NCBI GenBank assembly: GCA_005888095.1
Contig: VBKF01000125.1
Span: 25,038-89,037, forward strand
Length of the DNA: 64,000 nucleotides
Origin: Deltaproteobacteria bacterium
GTDB lineage: Bacteria > Desulfobacterota > Binatia > DP-6
Direction: 5' to 3'
Each line of letters begins with the position of its first letter. Position 1 is the first letter of the stretch. Position numbers and translations under genes: made by a program. This document shows, in pieces, positions 16,684 through 24,063 of this stretch. The notes under the pieces are model-generated. The model was not told the DNA's origin. It saw only the letters and a program-made list of their open reading frames with translations, and made no database searches.

Positions 16684-19008
16684 ATGAAGCGCTTGCTCGC
16701 GATCGCGCTCGGGGCCGTGTGTCTGATCGCCGTCGTCGCCCGCACGCAAACCCCCGGGCCGGGGCAGCCGTTCGGCGGCGACGACCCGGGATGCGTTCCC
16801 GACAACGCCGCCCATCTCCGCTGCGCCAACACCATCGCGCGCGCCTTCGGCAGCCTCGTCTCCGCCGTCATCCGCTGCCACCGCATGCAGGCGAACGCCC
16901 GGCTGAATCACCGGGCCTTCGACGAGGAGTCGTGCGAGCAGGCGACGCCTTCGTCGGGCGGCCGTTCGGCCGGGGAGCGGTTCAACGCAAAGCTGAGCCG
17001 TATCGCTCCGGTGTGCACCCCGACGCAGCTCGCGGCCGCGGCCTCGCTGCGCGACACGCTGCTCGCGTCCAGCACCAATCCCGACTCGCTCGACCACCTC
17101 GACGGCGACGTCTACTGCGACTCCACCTCCGGGGCGGTGATCGACGACTCGACCGGCGGTGCGATGGTGGACGACGCCGGCTTCGTGCCCCTCAATGCGG
17201 ACATGGCGCGGTGCGAGAACACGGTGGGCACGAACCTCGCCAGGCTGGTCCTGCGGGTGATCCGCTGTCACATGACGCTCGCACGGAACAACTTCAACGG
17301 CCGGCTGGTCGACGACGAAAGCTGTGAGACGACGGCAGTGGGCAGCTACAACAGCTCCGCCGACCGGCTGAGCGCCCGAGGCATCTGCCCGCCGTGCCAG
17401 AGCAACGCGAACCAGAAGGCCCTCGGCACCGCCACCGTGGCCCGTTTCGAGACCGCGAACGGGTCCATGTATCCGTGCGGCGCCGGGACAACGACCACGA
17501 CCACCGTCGCGACCACGACCACCACGGTGGCGACGACCACCACGACGGTGGTCACGACGACGACCTCCACCACCACCACGATCCCGGTGCCGACCACGAC
17601 GACCACCACAACGACCACGACGACGCTCGCCCCGTGCACCGGTCCGTGCACCTGCACGGGCGGCACTCCCACCAAGATGTCCTCCACCACCGGGGTCGGC
17701 TCGGGCAGCTGCGGGCACCTCGCCTCGGACACGAACCCGAACTTCTTCTCCCTCGCGTGCGGCGGGCTCTACGTCGGCGGCGCCGGCGTCGGCGTCCCGC
17801 TGCCGTTCACGGTCCCCGACAATGGCACCTCGACCTCCCACGTCTCCTCGTGCGCCGGCACCTGCCTCACGTTTACCGCTGCGGACGCGGCCGAGGCCGG
17901 CGGCAACCGCTGCGCGGGCGGCTCGAACCACAATGGCAGCTGCACGACGAACGCCGACTGCCCGGGCGGCAAGTGCAACTTCCTGAAGTGCACGAAGGCG
18001 GGCTGCCTCTTCGGTCCGCCGCTGCCGCTTCCGAACGGCTCGCACCTCTCGGCTGCGACCAGCACCTGTGTCATCAACACCGTCTCCGCCGACGGCTCGG
18101 GGACCGGCGACTGCAGCACCGGGGTGATCACGAACTTCAACCTGCCGCTCAGCTCGAATATCTTCCTGGCGGGCGACCTCATGTCGATGCGGTGCTCGGG
18201 CGGGTCGACGCCGGGAGCCGGCTGTGCCGCCGGCGGCGGGTGCGGCACCGTCACGCCGGGCTCGTGCCCGGGTGGAACCTGCGTCAACGACACGGGGCGG
18301 TGCACGGACACCGGCGCGGCATGCTGCTCCGACGCCGACTGCAGCGTGTCGGCGACGTGCGAGACCGGCGCCTGCTCGGGCGGGACCAATAACGGCAAGG
18401 GCTGCATCACCAGCGCCGACTGCCCGGGCGGCGGGAAGTGCAAGACCTTCATACAGCCCTGCCCGATCTGCGAGCCGACTACCAACAAGTGCAACGGTGG
18501 CCCGAACGACGGCCTCGCCTGTACGCCTGTTTCCAGCCCGAGCAACAACGACTTCCCGACCAGCCACGAGTGTCCGCCGAACACCTCGCTCAGCATCGGC
18601 TCCCTGCCGATCGCCTTCGTGCTCAACACCGGCACGGTGACGAAGACGGCAGTCAACCTGACGGATCAGGCGAACGTCTTCTGCGGCTTCTGCAAGAATA
18701 AGACGACGAATGCCTTCCGGAACCCGGCCGTGGCATGTAATACGAACGCGGACTGCACGGCGTTCACAGGCTTCACGAGCTGTGGCCAGCGGACATCGGG
18801 TGCCTTCACCGCGGACGATGTCGCCCGCACCATCGTCGCGACGGGCGTCGCGGTGGGGCCCATCGTCACCGGCGGCCCGGCCCAGCCGCAGACCCTGGTC
18901 AGCATCTTCTGCATCCCGCCGACCTTCAGCGCGGCGGTCGACGCGGCGGCCGACCTGCCCGGTCCGGGCATGACAGCCCTCCAGGGCACCACGGTAATGA
19001 GTCCGTGA
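16684..19008 (+). CDS. Large secreted Cys-rich protein with poly-Thr linker and internal repeats
   Basis: A 774-residue exported protein of unknown function. Signal peptide: MKRLLAIALGAVCLIAVVAR. The N-terminal part has two copies of a roughly 40-residue unit: RCANTIARAFGSLVSAVIRC ... FDEESCE (residues 46-85) and RCENTVGTNLARLVLRVIRC ... DDESCE (about 176-215). A poly-Thr linker (about 268-316) follows. The C-terminal 450 residues are rich in Cys, Gly and Ser, with several CxGGxNxGxxCxxxxDCPGGxC units (for example CSGGTNNGKGCITSADCPGG) and beta-rich stretches. GGGAG at about 16671 supports ATG 16684. Probably cell-surface or extracellular; no enzymatic motif recognised. The same poly-Thr architecture occurs at 31599-32618. 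Confidence 0.72.
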   Translation: MKRLLAIALGAVCLIAVVARTQTPGPGQPFGGDDPGCVPDNAAHLRCANTIARAFGSLVSAVIRCHRMQANARLNHRAFDEESCEQATPSSGGRSAGERFNAKLSRIAPVCTPTQLAAAASLRDTLLASSTNPDSLDHLDGDVYCDSTSGAVIDDSTGGAMVDDAGFVPLNADMARCENTVGTNLARLVLRVIRCHMTLARNNFNGRLVDDESCETTAVGSYNSSADRLSARGICPPCQSNANQKALGTATVARFETANGSMYPCGAGTTTTTTVATTTTTVATTTTTVVTTTTSTTTTIPVPTTTTTTTTTTTLAPCTGPCTCTGGTPTKMSSTTGVGSGSCGHLASDTNPNFFSLACGGLYVGGAGVGVPLPFTVPDNGTSTSHVSSCAGTCLTFTAADAAEAGGNRCAGGSNHNGSCTTNADCPGGKCNFLKCTKAGCLFGPPLPLPNGSHLSAATSTCVINTVSADGSGTGDCSTGVITNFNLPLSSNIFLAGDLMSMRCSGGSTPGAGCAAGGGCGTVTPGSCPGGTCVNDTGRCTDTGAACCSDADCSVSATCETGACSGGTNNGKGCITSADCPGGGKCKTFIQPCPICEPTTNKCNGGPNDGLACTPVSSPSNNDFPTSHECPPNTSLSIGSLPIAFVLNTGTVTKTAVNLTDQANVFCGFCKNKTTNAFRNPAVACNTNADCTAFTGFTSCGQRTSGAFTADDVARTIVATGVAVGPIVTGGPAQPQTLVSIFCIPPTFSAAVDAAADLPGPGMTALQGTTVMSP
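17488..17632 (+). repeat. Threonine-codon low-complexity repeat (poly-Thr linker)
   Basis: About 145 bp of ACC/ACG/ACA/ACT codons with interspersed GTG, GTC and GCG codons, coding for TTTTTTVATTTTTV-like units. It lies inside the secreted protein at 16684-19008 and separates its two halves. Such tracts are typically O-glycosylated or extended spacers; that is inference. The codon mixture argues for selection on protein rather than simple DNA slippage. Confidence 0.8.
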
Positions 19009-19018
19009 GTCCGGCGCC

Positions 19019-19052
19019 GGCGCCCGCGCCCGTTCACCCGGGCGCGGGCGCC
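19019..19052. terminator. Perfect 14-bp hairpin between convergent genes
   Basis: Arms GGCGCCCGCGCCCG (19019-19032) and CGGGCGCGGGCGCC (19039-19052) pair perfectly around a 6-nt loop. It sits at the junction of the plus-strand secreted-protein gene (stop 19008) and the minus-strand isochorismatase-like gene (stop 19034), spanning the latter's last codons. Most likely a bidirectional transcription terminator, without a T-tract. Confidence 0.65.
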
Positions 19053-19666
19053 AGCGCGCGGACGACCGCCTCGGCGGTCGTCACCGTGGCGAGCAGCGGC
19101 ATGATGTTCTCGATCGAGAACCGGTGCCACTCGTCGGGGTAGCTCGCGCAGCAGTCCTCGATCACGACCACGTCGAACCCCCGGTTGACCGAGGCGCGCA
19201 CGATGCCCTCGACGGCGAGGTTGGTCGACACGCCGCTCATCAGCATCGTCGTCCGCCCGAGCATGCGGAGCACGGGGTAGAGCTGCGTCCCGTACGAGCC
19301 GTCGACGCCGACGGTGCGCTCGAGGACGAAGTCCTCCGGCTGCGGTGCGAGCGCCGGGTGCGTCTCCACCCCCCAGGTGCCCTCGACGAGCATCGGCTGG
19401 CGCTGCGAGCGGCGGTGGATGAGCGTGTTGGGGCGCGGGAAGCCGGGCTTGCCGCAGAAGTTGACGTAGAGGATCGGGACGCCACGTGCGCGCGCCGCGG
19501 CGATGACCGTCTGGAGCTTCGGGATGACGCCCCGCTTCTCGACCTGGGCCGCCAGCACGCCGCCGATGCCCCGCTTGCCGATGTTCGACTCGTGCACGAT
19601 GTCGTTCTGCATCTCGACGATGCAGAGCGCCGCGCGGCCGGCGTCGAGGAGGAGGTCGGCCGTCAC
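19034..19666 (-). CDS. Isochorismatase-family hydrolase
   Basis: A 210-residue cysteine-hydrolase/isochorismatase superfamily protein. Catalytic Asp in ALCIVEMQNDIVHES (near residue 20), Lys/Arg region in EDFVLERTVGVDGSYGT, and the late motif MSGVSTNLAVEGIVRAS (about 147-163), where nicotinamidase-like enzymes have a nucleophilic Cys (STNxCVE). Here that position is Ala, as in members related to true isochorismatases that use Asp instead. The GTG start (19666) overlaps the stop of the DUF35 gene (GTGA). Last gene of a minus-strand operon with a thiolase-like protein and a DUF35 protein. Substrate unknown; ring or ester hydrolysis after aldol cleavage is speculative. Confidence 0.82.
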   Translation of the reverse strand: MTADLLLDAGRAALCIVEMQNDIVHESNIGKRGIGGVLAAQVEKRGVIPKLQTVIAAARARGVPILYVNFCGKPGFPRPNTLIHRRSQRQPMLVEGTWGVETHPALAPQPEDFVLERTVGVDGSYGTQLYPVLRMLGRTTMLMSGVSTNLAVEGIVRASVNRGFDVVVIEDCCASYPDEWHRFSIENIMPLLATVTTAEAVVRALAPAPG

Positions 19667-20079
19667 CGGTCGGGCTCCCACACGGGCAGCGTCACGCGCT
19701 CCGTCAGCCGCTCGAAGACGGCGCGCACCCGCATGCCGAAGGCCATCTCCTCGGGACGGCAGTGGACCATGTAGCCGACGAGCCGCGGCCCCTCGTCGAC
19801 CTCGACCAGCACCAGCACGAGCGGGAGGAGATGGCGGAAGGCGGGCAGGAAGGGCTCGTGGGCGACCACGTACGAGTAGACGCGGCCGCGACCGCTCGCG
19901 GCGAACCACTCGAGGCGCCCGCCCCCCTTCCAGTACATCGGCTTCGGCGGCCAGTGCGGGCGACCCGTCGCGCGCTCGCGCTGGAGCATGAGCCGCCCTT
20001 CGCGCGCGCCCTCCCAGAAGGGACGCATGACCGGGTCGTCGACGTCGGGCAGCGGGTAGTCGGGATGGAGGTTCATCAT
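19663..20079 (-). CDS. OB-fold DUF35 protein lacking the zinc-ribbon cysteines
   Basis: A 138-residue member of the DUF35/ChsH2-C family, small partners of thiolase-like lipid-transfer proteins. The order is typical: VMRPFWEGAREGRLMLQR, then a segment where homologues have a CxxC...CxxC rubredoxin-like zinc ribbon, then LEWFAASGRGRVYSYVVAHE (OB-fold strand pair) and VRAVFERLTERVTLPVWEP. In this copy the ribbon reads RATGRPHWPPKPMYWKGGG, with no Cys at all. It overlaps the preceding thiolase-like gene (ATGA) and the following isochorismatase-like gene (GTGA). The second DUF35 gene (45974-46399) keeps all four Cys. Confidence 0.85.
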   Translation of the reverse strand: MMNLHPDYPLPDVDDPVMRPFWEGAREGRLMLQRERATGRPHWPPKPMYWKGGGRLEWFAASGRGRVYSYVVAHEPFLPAFRHLLPLVLVLVEVDEGPRLVGYMVHCRPEEMAFGMRVRAVFERLTERVTLPVWEPDR

Positions 20080-21260
20080 GCTGCGCGTAGTACCGCCGCG
20101 CTGGTAGCCACGCCGGACGCGCCGGTCACGAGCGTCGCCTTGCAGCCCGGGACCTGGTTGACCGACGTGCCGCGGATCTGCCGCACGCCCTCCAGGACGA
20201 GGTTGAAGCCGTGCACGTACGCCTCCGCGAGCCCGCCGCCCGAGGTGAGCACGGGCAGCTCGCCGCCGAGCTCGATACGGCCGCCCTCGGTGAACGGCCC
20301 GCCCTCGCCGCGCCGGCAGAAGCCGTAGTCCTCGAGTCCGGTGATCACGAGGGGCGTGAAGGCGTCGTAGATCTGCGCGCAGTCCATGTCCCGTGGCTGG
20401 AGCGCGGAGCGCTGCCAGAGGAGCTTCGCGCAGAAGACCGACGTCGTCTCCATGGTGGGCGTATTGTTGTAGTTGGCGAGGTGCACCGGGTTCGGCCCCG
20501 AGGCCTGCGCGACCGAGTGGACGAGGACGGGCGGGTGGCGGAGGTCGCGCGCGCGCTCGACCGAGGTCACCACGCAGGCGAGCGCGCCGTCGGTCTCGAG
20601 GCAGCAGTCATGGAGCGTGAGCGGCCAGCCGATCGGGCGGCCGGCGAGGTAGGTCTCCATGTCGAGCGGCCGGTCGCGCATCATGGCGTAGGGGTTGCGT
20701 TGCGCGTGGCGGCGCGCCGCGATGGCGACGTTGCCGAAGTGCTCGCGCCGGGTGCCGAACTCGTGCATGTGGCGGTGCGCCCACATGCCGATGACGTCGA
20801 CGGGGCGGACGAGGCCCCACGGGACGTGCAGCGCCTTGTCGTCGCGGACGAGCCCGCGCTCCTGCGCCCACGGGCGCGACGCCTTCGCGCCCCGGTTGCG
20901 CGCGCGGTGGCAGACGACGGTGGTCGCGAGCCCCGCGGCGATCGCGGCCGCCGCATGCATCAGCGTCGCGCACGACGCCCCGCCGCCGTAGGAGATCTTG
21001 TCCCACCAGCGCAGGTTCTCGACCCCGAGCCGCCGGGCGATCGAGACCTCGTGCGTCGACTCCATCTCGAACATCGACATGCCGTCGACCTGCTCGGCCT
21101 CGAGGCCGGCGTCGTCAAGGGCGAGCTGGATCGCCTCGACGGCCGTGTCGGAGATCGGACGGCCGATGTCCCTGGCGAAGGGCAGGTGGCCGATGCCGAC
21201 GATCGCGACCCGATCCTGGATGCGGCGGAAGAGGTCGTCGCCCGGGTCCTGCACCGTCAC
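20076..21260 (-). CDS. SCP2-thiolase-like lipid-transfer protein (candidate aldolase subunit)
   Basis: A 394-residue thiolase-superfamily protein of the lipid-transfer (Ltp/SCP-x) type. N-terminal VAIVGIGHLPFARDIGRPIS with TAVEAIQLALDDAGLEAEQV; SYGGGASCATLMHAAAAIAA where thiolases have the nucleophilic Cys region; CLETDGALACVVTS; the C-terminal CAQIYDAFTPLVITGLEDYG, FCRRGEGGPFTEGGRIELGG and GGGLAEAYVHG. Family knowledge: such proteins plus a DUF35 partner can form retro-aldolases cleaving hydroxyacyl-CoA side chains (Ltp2-ChsH2 in actinobacterial steroid catabolism). GTG 21260 is chosen, 5 bp after the upstream hydrolase stop. The coupled DUF35 gene directly downstream supports the aldolase reading; thiolysis is the alternative. 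Confidence 0.85.
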   Translation of the reverse strand: MTVQDPGDDLFRRIQDRVAIVGIGHLPFARDIGRPISDTAVEAIQLALDDAGLEAEQVDGMSMFEMESTHEVSIARRLGVENLRWWDKISYGGGASCATLMHAAAAIAAGLATTVVCHRARNRGAKASRPWAQERGLVRDDKALHVPWGLVRPVDVIGMWAHRHMHEFGTRREHFGNVAIAARRHAQRNPYAMMRDRPLDMETYLAGRPIGWPLTLHDCCLETDGALACVVTSVERARDLRHPPVLVHSVAQASGPNPVHLANYNNTPTMETTSVFCAKLLWQRSALQPRDMDCAQIYDAFTPLVITGLEDYGFCRRGEGGPFTEGGRIELGGELPVLTSGGGLAEAYVHGFNLVLEGVRQIRGTSVNQVPGCKATLVTGASGVATSAAVLRAA

Positions 21261-21264
21261 CCGG

Positions 21265-22053
21265 TTACCACGAGATTTCTCGACCGCACAAATGCGCCCT
21301 GACCTGGCCCGCGAACTCGGCGATGGCGTCGAGAAGCGGCGGGCTCGCGAGCACGTCGTTGTGGTGCGCGCCCTTGATGCGCAGGAAGCGCTTCGGCTCG
21401 CGTGCCGCAGCGAACAGGCGCTCGCCCAGGGCGAAGGGCACGACCTCGTCGCGATCGCCGTGCGCGACGAAGACCGGGACGGAGAGCGTCCCGATGCGCG
21501 CGAGCGAGTCGAAGCGATCGCCGACCAGGGCCGCCAGCGGTCCATAGTGGCTGCGGGCGACGTCCCGCAGCGTCGTCCACGTGGAGACGACGGCGACACC
21601 GGCGCAGGGGCGCACGCTCGCCAGGTGGATCGAGACGGCGCCGCCGAGCGATTCGCCGAAGCAGACGATCGGCAGCGCCCCGGCGCTGTCGTAGGCCGCC
21701 TCGGCATCGAGATAGACGCCGGCCTCGCTCGGGCGGCCCTCACTGCGCCCGTAGCCGCGGTAGTCGTAGGCCAGCACGTCGATGCCGCGTGCCGCGAGCG
21801 CGAGCGCGACGTCGACGCGTCCGGCGATGTTCCCGGCGTTGCCATGCGACCAGACGAGCGTGGCCCGCGCCTCGCGTGCTGGGACGTACCAAGCATGTAT
21901 ACGGACGTGGTCGCGGGTGGTGATCCAGCGCTCCTCGACGCCCGGAGGCGGGTGCGGAATGGTGGTGTCGGGGAGGAAGATGAGCCGATCGAGCCACACC
22001 GAAGCGCACCCGGCCGCTGCGACGTATCCCAGGATCACAATTCGGCGGCCCAT
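21265..22053 (-). CDS. Alpha/beta hydrolase, probably membrane-anchored
   Basis: A 262-residue serine hydrolase. Conserved parts: VWSHGNAGNIAGRVDVALAL (oxyanion HGN), AYDYRGYGRSEGRPSE, nucleophile CFGESLGGAVSIHLA (Ser about residue 135), acid in VFVAHGDRDEVVPF and His in IKGAHHNDVLAS. This matches the ABHD13/ABHD17-like lysophospholipase or thioesterase group. The N-terminus MGRRIVILGYVAAAGCASVW is hydrophobic with an AAGC lipobox-like Cys, so it may be a lipoprotein or a single-pass protein. Five bp separate its stop from the thiolase-like gene and 20 bp separate it from the flavin oxidoreductase upstream, so it is part of the same operon. Confidence 0.88.
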   Translation of the reverse strand: MGRRIVILGYVAAAGCASVWLDRLIFLPDTTIPHPPPGVEERWITTRDHVRIHAWYVPAREARATLVWSHGNAGNIAGRVDVALALAARGIDVLAYDYRGYGRSEGRPSEAGVYLDAEAAYDSAGALPIVCFGESLGGAVSIHLASVRPCAGVAVVSTWTTLRDVARSHYGPLAALVGDRFDSLARIGTLSVPVFVAHGDRDEVVPFALGERLFAAAREPKRFLRIKGAHHNDVLASPPLLDAIAEFAGQVRAHLCGREISW

Positions 22054-22073
22054 CGCAACCGCCGTCGCAAGCG

Positions 22074-22988
22074 TCAGTGCCCGACCGCAGCGACGACGTC
22101 GGCCATCGCACGCGACAGCTCGTCCGGAGTCTTCGCGTGCCGGAGCCCGACGACGAGGTAGTCGAGCCCGGCGTCGCGGTATGCGTCGAGGTCGCGGCGC
22201 ACCTTGTCCGCGTCGCCGTAGAGCGGGCGCGAGCCATCCGGGCCGACCAGCACGCCTTTACGAAGGCTCACCGTCACCGCCTCCGGCCCGCGCCCATGGG
22301 CGACCACGCGCTGCCGCAGCCGCGCGACGAGCGGTGCCAGCTCCGCCGGCGCGAGGTCGATCGCGTGCCAGCCGTCGCCGGCGCGCGCGGCGCGCTCGAT
22401 CGCGGCCGCCGAGTCGCCCGCGATCCAGAGCGGAGGATGCGGCTGCTGGACCGGCGGCGGGCCCGTCCGCACCGGCGGGAGGCGATAGCACGAGCCCACG
22501 AACTCGGCGTCGCCCCCGCGCCAGAGCGCCCGGCAGACCGCGAGGTATTCCTCGGTCCGCCGGCCGCGGCCCGCGAAGGGCACGTCGAGCGCCTCGAACT
22601 CCTCGCGCAGCCAGCCCGTGCCGACGGCGAGGACGACGCGCCCGCCCGAGAGGACGTCGAGCGTGGCGATCTGCTTCGCCGTGACCACGGGGTTGCGGTA
22701 GGGGAGGACGTACGCGCTGACTCCGAGCCTCACGCGGCTCGTCTGTCCGGCCAGGTAGGCGAGGGTAACCGTCGGTTCGAAGAAGCGCTCGATGACGGCC
22801 ATGTCGCCCGGGCGCGCGTCGGGGCGCCGGTCGTAGGGATAGACCGAGCGGACGGCGCGCGGCGCGACCAGGTGGTCGCTCACCCAGACGGAATCGACGC
22901 CGAGCGCCTCGGCCTCACGTGCGAGGCGCACCAACACGTCGGGCGCGGCGAGCGGGCCGTAGTTGGGGAGGGCGATGCCGAACCGCAC
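22074..22988 (-). CDS. LLM-class (luciferase-like) flavin-dependent oxidoreductase
   Basis: A 304-residue luciferase-like monooxygenase or F420-dependent oxidoreductase with a TIM-barrel fold. It opens VRFGIALPNYGPLAAPDVLV. Diagnostic parts are AEALGVDSVWVSDHLVAP, TLAYLAGQTSRVRLGVSAYV, NPVVTAKQIATLDVLSGGRV and VGTGWLREEFEALDVPF. The late HPPLWIAGDSAAAIERAARA fits F420/FMN-binding LLM proteins. GTG 22988 is the start because the sequence matches from residue 1. First gene of a minus-strand operon with hydrolase, thiolase-like, DUF35 and isochorismatase-like genes. FMN versus F420 cannot be decided. Confidence 0.9.
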   Translation of the reverse strand: MRFGIALPNYGPLAAPDVLVRLAREAEALGVDSVWVSDHLVAPRAVRSVYPYDRRPDARPGDMAVIERFFEPTVTLAYLAGQTSRVRLGVSAYVLPYRNPVVTAKQIATLDVLSGGRVVLAVGTGWLREEFEALDVPFAGRGRRTEEYLAVCRALWRGGDAEFVGSCYRLPPVRTGPPPVQQPHPPLWIAGDSAAAIERAARAGDGWHAIDLAPAELAPLVARLRQRVVAHGRGPEAVTVSLRKGVLVGPDGSRPLYGDADKVRRDLDAYRDAGLDYLVVGLRHAKTPDELSRAMADVVAAVGH

Positions 22989-23160
22989 GCGCCCCAGAGC
23001 TAGCAGAGGGCGGACTGGCTGCGCCAGTCGGCGCTCAGCGCGTGCGGCGCAGAAGGCGGGCGGCCTCGACCTAGATGTACATGGGCCGATGGTGGCGACG
23101 TCGATCCTCGCAGGTGCCCGACGATCGATGATGCGAACGCGCCCGACGCGGACGTCGTCG

Positions 23161-23568
23161 TTACCAGAGTACTCGCACCAGCCCCGAGTCGGAGATGTCG
23201 GCGTCACGCGTGATGAGCGGCAGGGACAGGCGTCGCGCCGCCGCGCACACGAGCGCATCGAACGGGTCATCATTCGGGCGCGTGTCGTCCGCGAGGTAGA
23301 CGTCCTCGGGGATGAGGTCGACTGCCTGATAGGCGGGGTTGCTGAAGAGATCGGCGAAGAACTCACGGAGGGATCGCCGGAGGTCGACGCGCCCCACGCG
23401 GGAAAGGAGGCTCGTCTCCCACATCACTGCCGTGGGGACGTAGATCAGGGCGGTGCGTGCCTCCGCGGCGGCGAACAGGCGAGCCGCGCGTCGGCCGAGC
23501 CGGCGGCCCCCTGCAGCGTGGAAGAGAAGGGGGTGCGTGTCGGTGACTGCCGCGCGGGCGTCAGCCAC
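23161..23568 (-). CDS. vapC: PIN-domain toxin (VapC-type)
   Basis: A 135-residue PIN toxin of the VapC type with DTH at the active site: VTDTHPLLFHAAGGRRLGRR near the start, VPTAVMWETSLLSRVGRVDL (Glu) in the middle, and DDPFDALVCAAARRLSLPLI then TRDADISDSGLV (Asp residues) near the end. GTG 23568 overlaps the antitoxin's last codons by 8 bp. Length and motifs are complete, so the toxin is probably functional. Confidence 0.85.
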   Translation of the reverse strand: MADARAAVTDTHPLLFHAAGGRRLGRRAARLFAAAEARTALIYVPTAVMWETSLLSRVGRVDLRRSLREFFADLFSNPAYQAVDLIPEDVYLADDTRPNDDPFDALVCAAARRLSLPLITRDADISDSGLVRVLW

Positions 23569-23848
23569 GATGCCGCCCGGACTGCCGCACGCGCCGCCGT
23601 CGACCACTCGAAAACATCGTGCGGATTGTCCGGTCCGCACCAGCGAGGTCGGGGTCAGCCGTCGCGAGCGCGATGGTGCCCACCACCGAGCGGATCGAAT
23701 CGGTATGAACGCGTCCGGCGGCGCGCGCGTCGGAGACCAGCCGATCGACGAGCTGACTCACGCTTCGACGTCCACCTGCCCGCGCTTGCCCCCGCAGCCA
23801 GAGAAGGTTTTCCTCCTCGAGCGTGATGGAGATAGCCATCCTGCTCAT
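23561..23848 (-). CDS. Ribbon-helix-helix-type antitoxin of VapC partner
   Basis: A 95-residue antitoxin beginning MSRMAISITLEEENLLWLRG followed by RRSVSQLVDRLVSDARAAGR, a ribbon-helix-helix domain. The rest is a charged tail that overlaps the toxin start. Either Met 1 or Met 4 (23839) could be the start. Upstream DNA holds a tandem repeat, TCATACGAT twice at an 11-bp spacing (23845-23864), the first copy covering the start codon. Confidence 0.78.
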   Translation of the reverse strand: MSRMAISITLEEENLLWLRGQARAGGRRSVSQLVDRLVSDARAAGRVHTDSIRSVVGTIALATADPDLAGADRTIRTMFSSGRRRRVRQSGRHRG

Positions 23849-23864
23849 ACGATATTCATACGAT
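23845..23864. promoter_or_regulatory. Tandem direct repeat over antitoxin start, likely operator
   Basis: TCATACGAT at 23845-23853 and again at 23856-23864, an 11-bp period, overlapping the antitoxin start on the reverse strand. The arrangement matches the repeats at two other TA loci in this window (12114-12132 and 6471-6494). Confidence 0.5.
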
Positions 23865-23989
23865 GGGGCAGCGGTTCGCGTCAAGCACGGCTCGTCGCGG
23901 CCAGACACCTGCGGCTTGCCCCCTGCGCGCCGAACTGGTTTGGCACAGCGCCGCCCGTTTTTTCCACGACCGGGGCCCGTTCCGTAAAC

Positions 23990-24063
23990 CGAGGCTTCGC
24001 CTCAGACCGGACGGTCGGTCGCTGGTTCCACTCTACGCCTCGTCGGTCTGAGGCGGAGCCTCG
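23990..24063. terminator. Long inverted repeat downstream of lipase gene
   Basis: Arms CGAGGCTTCGCCTCAGACCG (23990-24009) and CGGTCTGAGGCGGAGCCTCG (24044-24063) pair with one mismatch around 34 nt. Each arm can also fold alone (GAGGC...GCCTC). It directly follows the stop of the minus-strand lipase, suiting a terminator, but the double-hairpin structure also resembles a dispersed intergenic repeat. The 140 bp between it and the antitoxin upstream show no gene. Confidence 0.55.

Noticed and set aside
17488..17632. Regular ACC/ACG repeats that could be mistaken for a CRISPR array or satellite
   Set aside because: No constant repeat with unique spacers. The tract is in frame and codes a poly-Thr linker inside a secreted protein.
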